Positions 52,061 to 58,918 of a stretch of 64,000 nt of DNA are shown one piece after another. Every line of letters begins with the position of its first letter. Positions within the stretch are counted from its first letter, which is position 1. Origin of the DNA: Bacteroidaceae bacterium (GTDB lineage Bacteria > Bacteroidota > Bacteroidia > Bacteroidales > Bacteroidaceae); NCBI GenBank assembly GCA_017960985.1, contig JAGCYD010000063.1, positions 1-64,000 of the forward strand. The letters are read 5' to 3'. The position numbers were made by a program, and so were the translations under genes. Under the pieces are notes generated by a model that saw only the letters and a list, made by a program, of their open reading frames with translations, did not search any database and had not been told where the DNA came from.

Positions 52061-54217
52061 TTAGAAATCGCAACTGTAGGTGCGCTTGGCAGCCTCTATC
52101 TGACGGTCCTTACCAAAAGCGGGAATAGGACGCAGGTAACCAATGATACGAGTGTACTGGGTTATATTGGTGCTGCCGCAGCAAGGACAAACATCGATAG
52201 GTTTCTTGATGATGTGTCCGCAATCCTCACACTTGCTATTGGGGATGTTGAAGGTATAGTAACTGGTACCGTTCTCGATGGCAAAGTCCATCAGTTTCAG
52301 ATACTGCTCCTTGCTCAAGTGGTCTTGCAGGTTGCAATGGAGGGCACTACCACCGTCCGTGAACTGATAGGTCTGACGGCCATGCAGGATGAACTTATCC
52401 AGTACACGGGTGTCGTCGTGGGCATCGTAGAAGTACGAGTTGTACAGATTCTCGTTCTCGGGAACCCAATAGCCGTCTTCCTTATCCCAACGATAGTTCT
52501 TACCGCCCAGGCCTTCTGCGGGAACAACCTCGGAATTGAACAGGAAGGGACGCTTCTTGTCGTGGATACTGTGGCGCTTGTTCTCTTCCTTAATCGTGCC
52601 CAAAATGAGTTGCAGGAACTCGATGTAGGGGGCATTGTTTCCAACCTCCAGACCCAAGAAACGGGCAGCCTCGTTCAGACCATTGATACCAATCGTAGAA
52701 TACAGCTTGCTGATGTAGATGTAACCGCCATTGGAAGCAGCAAACATCTTGCGGTCTTCCATTTCGTAGAGCATCGTCTTGTAGGCAATGTGGTACTTAT
52801 AGACACGCTCCAGAATGTTCGTCAAGTAAAGGCGCAGGAAAGCATAGAAATCATGGTCGCCCTCGGTTCCGGAAACGGTACGCTTGGCATCCTGAACAAT
52901 GCGACTGACATTCAGGGTGATTACATTACAACTACCCGTCATGACACCAGTCAAACCGGATGTGGGATTGAAGGTGTTCTCCGTCAGTTCGTTCTTCAAA
53001 CGGCAGCAAGAGGCCAAACTATCGGCACTATCGCTGATATAGGTAAAAAACGAATGACCTTCTGCATACATTTCTGCCGTGAAGTCCTTATATTCCTGGT
53101 CGATGATATCCTTCGTTTCAGGGTCGTAAACCATTGCCATAGTCTCTACGGGGAAGGTCAGCACCTGCTTCAGGCGAAGTTGGTTGAACCACTTCATGAA
53201 CATACGCTGCAGGGTATCGATAGCCTTCCATTCGGGCTTGGTGCCGTCGGGATAGCAGAAATCACCGAACAAAGACTGGAAGTAGGTCTTGTCGTAATAG
53301 GAGATGTTCGTGAAAGGAGACTGATAACTGCGGTTACCTGCAGGCTGATTGATACCCCATACAAACTGCTTGAAAGCCTTCACGATGTGATCGCGGATAG
53401 TACGCTGCTGAAGGCAGCAACTGGAGGTGGCCACCAAATCCATGTGGTCGTACCAGTCGGGACCGAACTCTGAAATGATGTAATAGTTGAGCACCACGAA
53501 GTATTCACCGAATGCGACGGCACCCTTACATTGAGACGAGAGCAAGAAAGTAAGGTTGGTGATTTGACCGCTGAACGACTGGAGGTCGTTTGGAGGACCA
53601 GGAGTTACGCCATCGATATTACCCACACCATCCGTCATCAACGGATAGAGGCTGACTGCCATACAGTACTGCTTCAGTACAGGTGTGCTGGCCTCGTCGT
53701 GGGTATATATAATATGATGGTTCAAGTCCTGCTCATACTGCTTGGCCACTTCGGGAAACAACTGATTGAGTTTGTCCTTCATACGCTGACGCTGGATGAC
53801 GCGGTTTGTGGTCTTGTAAACCTCGCCTTCGAGGTTTGCCACATTCTTCATCGTCACATTGGCATTAGCATCAGTTTCCGAAGCCGTAGCGGCATTCTCG
53901 CCCGATTGGGAATACTCATTCATGTAGTCAATACGCTCCTTGATGAAACGAGCCTCGGCATGCTGCTGGCGATATAGGATGTAAGCCTTGGCCTCAGCAT
54001 AGTAGCCATTACTCATCAGGGCCATTTCCACACGGTTCTGGATTTCCTCAACCGTGAAGCCGTCCCTTACTGAGATACTTTCGCTCAAGTCAGTAGCCAC
54101 ACTCTTGATTTTCTCCTCATCCAAAGCGGACACTGACTGGAACGCGCCAACGATGGCACTCTTGATTTTCGCTCTGTTGAACTCTTCTTGAGTTCCGTCT
54201 CTTTTAATTACAATCAT
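52061..54217 (-). CDS. nrdD: Anaerobic ribonucleoside-triphosphate reductase (class III)
   Basis: 718 aa. N-terminal ATP-cone (IVIKRDGTQEEFNRAKIKSA), central glycyl-radical barrel, and a zinc site with two Cys pairs (SKCEDCGH, CPCCGS). The radical glycine is Gly693 in RIIGYLRP. Makes dNTPs without oxygen, as expected for an anaerobe. Own promoter upstream; nrdG follows. Confidence 0.97.
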   Translation of the reverse strand: MIVIKRDGTQEEFNRAKIKSAIVGAFQSVSALDEEKIKSVATDLSESISVRDGFTVEEIQNRVEMALMSNGYYAEAKAYILYRQQHAEARFIKERIDYMNEYSQSGENAATASETDANANVTMKNVANLEGEVYKTTNRVIQRQRMKDKLNQLFPEVAKQYEQDLNHHIIYTHDEASTPVLKQYCMAVSLYPLMTDGVGNIDGVTPGPPNDLQSFSGQITNLTFLLSSQCKGAVAFGEYFVVLNYYIISEFGPDWYDHMDLVATSSCCLQQRTIRDHIVKAFKQFVWGINQPAGNRSYQSPFTNISYYDKTYFQSLFGDFCYPDGTKPEWKAIDTLQRMFMKWFNQLRLKQVLTFPVETMAMVYDPETKDIIDQEYKDFTAEMYAEGHSFFTYISDSADSLASCCRLKNELTENTFNPTSGLTGVMTGSCNVITLNVSRIVQDAKRTVSGTEGDHDFYAFLRLYLTNILERVYKYHIAYKTMLYEMEDRKMFAASNGGYIYISKLYSTIGINGLNEAARFLGLEVGNNAPYIEFLQLILGTIKEENKRHSIHDKKRPFLFNSEVVPAEGLGGKNYRWDKEDGYWVPENENLYNSYFYDAHDDTRVLDKFILHGRQTYQFTDGGSALHCNLQDHLSKEQYLKLMDFAIENGTSYYTFNIPNSKCEDCGHIIKKPIDVCPCCGSTNITQYTRIIGYLRPIPAFGKDRQIEAAKRTYSCDF

Positions 54218-54262
54218 GGATTAAATATTGTTGTTTTTTCCTGATATCAGTTCAAGCGATTA

Positions 54263-54294
54263 CAAAATTAGAATACTTCCTTGAATTATCCAAA
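54263..54294 (-). promoter_or_regulatory. nrdD promoter
   Basis: Minus strand TTTG (54291-54294), 20 bp, TAATTTTG (54263-54270); -7 box ends 45 nt before the ATG. Confidence 0.7.
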
Positions 54295-54322
54295 ACAAAA
54301 CACAAAAAATATTAAGAGAAAT

Positions 54323-54404
54323 TAAAAGTTTTCCAAAACAAAATGCCAACTACTTAAGAATGTGCTTCTTAAATAATTGGCATTGCACTAAAAGTTTTCC
54401 AAAA
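54323..54404. repeat. Direct repeats flanking an inverted repeat, upstream of nrdD
   Basis: TAAAAGTTTTCCAAAA occurs at 54323-54338 and identically at 54389-54404. Between them is a 19-bp inverted repeat (54342-54360 and 54366-54384, two mismatches) with a TGTGC loop. It lies between the nrdD promoter and the end of the Arc gene; the stem could end the Arc operon, while the direct repeats could be regulator sites for nrdD. Confidence 0.7.
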
Positions 54405-54411
54405 AGTTTTT

Positions 54412-54612
54412 TCAGCCTGTAACCTCGCTGTTTCCGTTTGGCGAATTTCCCTTGGGCAAACGACGGGTTTTCCGCAAGGCTTCCGTGATAATCCACTGCA
54501 GTTGTCCGTTGGTCGAACGGAACTCATCTGCAGCCCATTTTTCTATCGCATCCATCGTGTCCTGATCGATGCGAAGAATAAAACTTTTTGTCTTGTTTTC
54601 TTTCTTAGCCAT
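54412..54612 (-). CDS. Arc-like ribbon-helix-helix protein, 66 aa
   Basis: SFILRIDQDTMDAIEKWAAD followed by EFRSTNGQLQWIITEALRK is the beta-helix-helix layout of Arc/MetJ-type DNA-binding proteins. Third gene of the SPFH-DUF4177-Arc operon, 3 bp after the DUF4177 stop. May regulate its own operon; no target site identified. Confidence 0.82.
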   Translation of the reverse strand: MAKKENKTKSFILRIDQDTMDAIEKWAADEFRSTNGQLQWIITEALRKTRRLPKGNSPNGNSEVTG

Positions 54613-54615
54613 CTG

Positions 54616-54753
54616 TTAATCTTCGTATGGACGCCTCAGATACAAGTTACCGCCCGAGGCAGCCACCAGTTCCCAACCGTCATAACCTAATTGATTAAGC
54701 TTTCGCTCCATTCTAAAGACTGGATGTATTACTTTATATTCAAATCTTTTCAT
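54616..54753 (-). CDS. DUF4177-like protein, 45 aa
   Basis: MKRFEYKVIHPVFRMERKLN then QLGYDGWELVAASGGNLYL. The aromatic-Glu-Tyr-Lys-Val start and LNxxGxxGWELV core are the DUF4177 pattern. Five bp after the SPFH gene and 3 bp before the Arc gene, so clearly part of that operon. Function unknown. Confidence 0.8.
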   Translation of the reverse strand: MKRFEYKVIHPVFRMERKLNQLGYDGWELVAASGGNLYLRRPYED

Positions 54754-54758
54754 GACAA

Positions 54759-55724
54759 TTAATGATTAAGTGTTCCAGTATTTACAACAGGCTGTGCAGA
54801 ATCATCACCACAGAGGACAACGAGCAGGTTGCTAACCATCGCAGCCTTCTTATCATCGTCCAATTCAACTACTTCCTCCTTCGACAGTTTGTCGAGAGCC
54901 ATCTTCACCATCGAAACAGCGCCTTCCACAATCTTTTCACGAGCAGTAATAATGGCCGAAGCCTGCTGACGACGAAGCATGACTGCCGCAATCTCGGGGG
55001 CATAAGCCAAATAGTTGATGCGGGCTTCCACAACTTCGATACCAGCCAAAGCCAAGCGATCGTCGAGCTTCTCTTCCAGTAACTGATTGATTTCATCACT
55101 GCCAGAGCGCAAAGTCAATTCACCCTTACCGCCATCTTCGTCATCGTAGGCATATTGTCCAGCCACCTGACGCAGGGCAGCATCGCTCTGTACACGCACA
55201 AACTTCTCCAGGGCGTTCATGATACTCTTTACATCCGTGCCCACTGTTCCCTGCATCGTAGTAGCCATCGTCTGTGTGTCCACCTCAAAAAGCGCTTTGT
55301 AGGTATCTTTCAGTTTCCACACCAGAACCAACCCTATCATCACAGGGTTACCCACCTTGTCGTTTACCTTGATAGGCTCAGCATCCAGATTTCGAGCACG
55401 CAAGGAAAGTTTCTTAGTGCCATAAAACGGATTAATCCAGAAATAACCAGCCTCAGCAAATGTACCGGCATATTTGCCAAACCATGTTGCCACGCGCGCC
55501 TCGTTAGGTTCCAGCATCATAAATCCGCACCATACGAAGATGCTCACAACAAAGGCAATGACTCCCAGCGTCATCATAAAGCCAGCCCCGTCTACGCCCC
55601 CATCCAAGAGGACACATCCCCAAATAAAAAACGCAATACTGCCAAATGTCATCAGCAAATTGGCAAACAGCATGAAGAATCCATTCATGACGAGTCCCGC
55701 AAACTTTCTTTCTTTTGTTTCCAT
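54759..55724 (-). CDS. SPFH/Band 7 membrane protein
   Basis: 321 aa. Two N-terminal hydrophobic segments (FFMLFANLLMTFGSIAFFIW; FMMTLGVIAFVVSIFVWCGF), then a Band 7 domain (ARVATWFGKYAGTFAEAGYF, WINPF) and an Ala/Glu-rich helical region (AAVMLRRQQASAIITAREKI) typical of stomatin/flotillin oligomers. Probably organises membrane microdomains or proteases. Leads SPFH-DUF4177-Arc. Confidence 0.9.
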   Translation of the reverse strand: METKERKFAGLVMNGFFMLFANLLMTFGSIAFFIWGCVLLDGGVDGAGFMMTLGVIAFVVSIFVWCGFMMLEPNEARVATWFGKYAGTFAEAGYFWINPFYGTKKLSLRARNLDAEPIKVNDKVGNPVMIGLVLVWKLKDTYKALFEVDTQTMATTMQGTVGTDVKSIMNALEKFVRVQSDAALRQVAGQYAYDDEDGGKGELTLRSGSDEINQLLEEKLDDRLALAGIEVVEARINYLAYAPEIAAVMLRRQQASAIITAREKIVEGAVSMVKMALDKLSKEEVVELDDDKKAAMVSNLLVVLCGDDSAQPVVNTGTLNH

Positions 55725-55770
55725 AATAATATCAATTAATGGTTAATAATATAATATCATTTTGATATCA

Positions 55771-55802
55771 CAAAATTAGGGAATCTTTAGCTAACCGCCA
55801 AA
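55771..55802 (-). promoter_or_regulatory. SPFH operon promoter embedded in the xylA terminator
   Basis: Minus strand TTTG (55799-55802, in the hairpin), 20 bp, TAATTTTG (55771-55778, overlapping the last bases of the hairpin arm). Confidence 0.6.
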
Positions 55803-55813
55803 AGATTCCCTAA
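55776..55813 (-). terminator. Terminator of xylBA
   Basis: 13-bp perfect arms TTAGGGAATCTTT / AAAGATTCCCTAA; on the minus strand followed by TTTTG. Confidence 0.75.
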
Positions 55814-55854
55814 CTTTTTATAAAAAACTATATCTATCGAAAAGAACGCAAAAA

Positions 55855-57162
55855 CTAATACATAGCCACAATGGCCTCGTACAGTTCCTGTTTTCCGCTG
55901 ATTTGCTTTGGTTCTCCTACCTGCTTACCATACTGATAGAGTTCCTCAAAGTTCATCTGACCCTGCTCGAACTTCTGACCAAGACCTTTGTCGAACGAAG
56001 CATAGCGTTCCTTGACCATTGCCGGAATAGGGCTCTTCTCCAGAATCTCCGCAGCTGCAAGCAGTGCTTTCGCCATAGCGTCCATGCCACTGATATGGGC
56101 AATAAAGATATCTTCGAGGTCAACGCTGTTACGACGCGTCTTGGCATCAAAATTTGTTCCGCCCGTACTGAAACCACCATTACGGATAATCTGCAGCATA
56201 GCCTGCGTGAGTTCGAAATGGTCAATGGGGAACTGGTCGGTATCCCATCCATTCTGGTAGTCTCCCCTATTGGCATCTATTGAACCCAGCATACCGGCAT
56301 CTACAGCACAAGCCAGTTCGTGTTCAAAGGTATGACCCGCCAAAGTGGCATGGTTCACTTCAATATTCACCTTGAAATCCTTATCCAAACCATTCTGACG
56401 CAGGAATCCAATAACGGTCTCCGTATCTACATCGTACTGATGCTTTGTCGGCTCCATAGGTTTGGGCTCAACGAGGAATGTACCCTTGAAACCTTTTCCA
56501 CGAGCATAGTCACGGGCCATACGCAACATCGTTGCCAGATGGTCTTTCTCCCGCTTCATATCGGTATTAAGCAGGCTCATATATCCTTCGCGGCCGCCCC
56601 AGAATACATAATTCTCACCACCCAACTCGATGGTGGCATCGATGGCATTCTTGATTTGTACGACAGCACGAGCTACCACATCAAAATCGGGATTCGTAGC
56701 AGCACCATTCATATAACGCTTGTGACCAAAAACATTGGCTGTACCCCACAACAAACGGATGCCCGTTTCCTGCTGTTGTTGCTTCAAATAGGCTACTATT
56801 TCGCGGAGATTTTTCTCATATTCCTCTACGGTCTCTGCCTCCTGGCAGATGTCCACGTCGTGGAAGCAATAGAAGGGGATGCCCAACTTCTGCATAATCT
56901 CGAAGCCTGCGTCAGCCTTTTCCTTTGCGGCTGCCACGGGGTCGGGGTTGCTGTTCCAGGGGAAGGTCTTTGTGCCAGGACCGAACTGGTCGCTGCCTTC
57001 GGCGCACAAGGTGTGCCACCAGCACATGGCAAAGCGCAGCCAGTCCTTCATCTTCTTGCCCATCACCACGCGCTCAGGCTCGTAGTAGTGGAAGGCCATA
57101 GGGTTCTTACTCTCTGTTCCCTCGAAGGGAATCTTCTTGATGTTTGGAAAAAATTCTTTCAT
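55855..57162 (-). CDS. xylA: Xylose isomerase
   Basis: 435 aa. Converts D-xylose to D-xylulose. Metal/active-site blocks: YCFHDVD, FWGGREGYMSLLNTD, FLVEPKPMEPTKHQYD and NIEVNHATLAGHTFEHE. The length and motifs fit the class II (longer) Bacteroides-type enzyme. Twelve bp after xylB in the same transcript. Confidence 0.97.
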   Translation of the reverse strand: MKEFFPNIKKIPFEGTESKNPMAFHYYEPERVVMGKKMKDWLRFAMCWWHTLCAEGSDQFGPGTKTFPWNSNPDPVAAAKEKADAGFEIMQKLGIPFYCFHDVDICQEAETVEEYEKNLREIVAYLKQQQQETGIRLLWGTANVFGHKRYMNGAATNPDFDVVARAVVQIKNAIDATIELGGENYVFWGGREGYMSLLNTDMKREKDHLATMLRMARDYARGKGFKGTFLVEPKPMEPTKHQYDVDTETVIGFLRQNGLDKDFKVNIEVNHATLAGHTFEHELACAVDAGMLGSIDANRGDYQNGWDTDQFPIDHFELTQAMLQIIRNGGFSTGGTNFDAKTRRNSVDLEDIFIAHISGMDAMAKALLAAAEILEKSPIPAMVKERYASFDKGLGQKFEQGQMNFEELYQYGKQVGEPKQISGKQELYEAIVAMY

Positions 57163-57174
57163 GTTATTTAGGGT

Positions 57175-58647
57175 TTAAATATTGTTTAATTCCTTCTTCC
57201 ATGTTTCATACGCCTTTCGATAGGCATCCGTATCTTGCGGCTCGAAGGTATCCACGATGCGGAGGGTGCTGAGCGCCTCTTCGGCATTCTGGTAGATGCC
57301 TGCGCCGATACCGGCTCCACGAGCGGCTCCTGCTGCCCCATCGGTATCGCAGAGTTCGATGGTGGCATTGGTCACGCCTGCCAAAGCCTTGCGGAAGAGC
57401 GGACTGAGGAAGAGGTTGGCGCGTCCGGCGCGTATCTTCTTGATGTTCATCCCCATGCCTGCCATTACTTCCATACCGTACGCCATCGCGAAGGCGATGC
57501 CCTCCTGACCGGCACGAAGCATGTGGGCTTGCGTGTGGATGTTGAAGTTCAGTCCATGCAGGCTGCATCCCAGGTCGCGGTTCTCCAGCATGCGTTCGGC
57601 ACCATTGCCGAAGGGCAATACCACGAGGCCTTCCGAGCCAATGGGTGCCTGGCTTGCCAAATCGTTCATCTCCTCGTACGAAAGGTTGGGACAGATGTTG
57701 TGGCGCATCCAGCTATTGAGGCAACCTGTGCCGTTGATGCAAAGCAGAATGCCCAGACGCGGCTCCTCGGGATAGTGATTGACATGCGCAAAGGTATTGA
57801 CGCGACTCTTCGGGTCATAGTCGATACGGTCGGTAACGCCATAGACCACGCCACTGGTGCCTGCCGTAGCCGCTACTTCGCCTGGGTTCATTACGCCCAG
57901 CGAGAAGGCATTGTTGGGCTGGTCGCCTGCACGATATGTTATAGGAGTGCCCTTGCACAAACCGAGTTCTTCTGCCACTTCTGCCCGAAGTTCACCCTGC
58001 CAGCCAAAAGTAGGCACCACATCGCATGGTGTAGTCGGGTCTATGCCATAATAATCTATAAGTTCGTTTGCAATACCATGCTGACGGAAGTCCCACAGCA
58101 TACCTTCGGAGAGGCCGCTTATCGTTGTCCGCATGTCACCCGTCAACCGCATGGCAATGTAGTCGCCGGGGAGCATAAAGCGGAACACCTTTTTGAATAC
58201 TTCTGGTTCGTGCTCTCGCACCCAGGCTAATTTTGAAGCCGTGAAATTACCCGGACTATTCAGCAGATGACCTAAGCAATAGCCCTCGCCCAGATCTTTC
58301 AATGCTTGCTCGCCATAGGGAACAGCACGACCATCACACCAGATAATGGCTGGACGCAACGGTTTCCCCTCACGATCCACAACCACCAGTCCGTGCATCT
58401 GATAACTTATGCCTATGGCTTCCACATCCAGACCTTTTGCCTGAGTTTTCTGAAGGACCTCGGCTGTAGCCTGCTTCAAATATTCCCACCACATTTCGGG
58501 GTCTTGTTCTGCCCATCCTGGGCGCTTTGCCTCAATGGGCATCTCCTGTTTGGGATAGAAAGCCGATGCCGCAATCCGACCGGTCTGCGTCTCCACCAAT
58601 GCGGCCTTCACGCTGCTACTGCCAATGTCGTAACCTAGTAAATACAT
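57175..58647 (-). CDS. xylB: Xylulokinase
   Basis: 490 aa FGGY kinase that phosphorylates xylulose. MYLLGYDIGSSSVKAALVET binds ATP, ISYQMHGLVVVD holds the substrate site, and TAGTSGVVYGVTD is the second phosphate loop. The ATG at 58647 matches the family; one 36 bp upstream is too close to the promoter box. No XylR or xylose transporter gene adjoins. Confidence 0.95.
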   Translation of the reverse strand: MYLLGYDIGSSSVKAALVETQTGRIAASAFYPKQEMPIEAKRPGWAEQDPEMWWEYLKQATAEVLQKTQAKGLDVEAIGISYQMHGLVVVDREGKPLRPAIIWCDGRAVPYGEQALKDLGEGYCLGHLLNSPGNFTASKLAWVREHEPEVFKKVFRFMLPGDYIAMRLTGDMRTTISGLSEGMLWDFRQHGIANELIDYYGIDPTTPCDVVPTFGWQGELRAEVAEELGLCKGTPITYRAGDQPNNAFSLGVMNPGEVAATAGTSGVVYGVTDRIDYDPKSRVNTFAHVNHYPEEPRLGILLCINGTGCLNSWMRHNICPNLSYEEMNDLASQAPIGSEGLVVLPFGNGAERMLENRDLGCSLHGLNFNIHTQAHMLRAGQEGIAFAMAYGMEVMAGMGMNIKKIRAGRANLFLSPLFRKALAGVTNATIELCDTDGAAGAARGAGIGAGIYQNAEEALSTLRIVDTFEPQDTDAYRKAYETWKKELNNI

Positions 58648-58682
58648 AGTAATTATGTTTCCCGTGGTATATATTCTGTTCA

Positions 58683-58690
58683 CAAAAATA
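58683..58690 (-). promoter_or_regulatory. -7 box of xylBA
   Basis: TATTTTTG on the minus strand, 35 nt before the xylB ATG; no good TTTG at -33. Confidence 0.5.
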
Positions 58691-58841
58691 CAAAATTTCC
58701 ATCACTTTACTCCCCCCTCGCCATTTTTTTCGCTTTTTATCTCACTTTTGAACGATTTCTCTCCCCCTTAATATACGACAAACCCTATATACATATTTAT
58801 ATATATTATTAAGAGACGACTCAATTTTCCCCAAAGTGTAT

Positions 58842-58873
58842 TTTGCACGAATCAAATATTAATCGTAATTTTG
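58842..58873 (+). promoter_or_regulatory. Promoter of the pectate lyase gene
   Basis: TTTG, 20 bp, TAATTTTG; the -7 box ends 46 nt before the ATG. Confidence 0.7.
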
Positions 58874-58918
58874 CGATTGAATCTTTACTAAAAAACCATT
58901 ATATTAATACCAAAAAAC

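Noticed and set aside
52214..53473. 419-codon open frame antisense to nrdD
   Set aside because: nrdD has full-length family motifs; no evidence for an overlapping gene.
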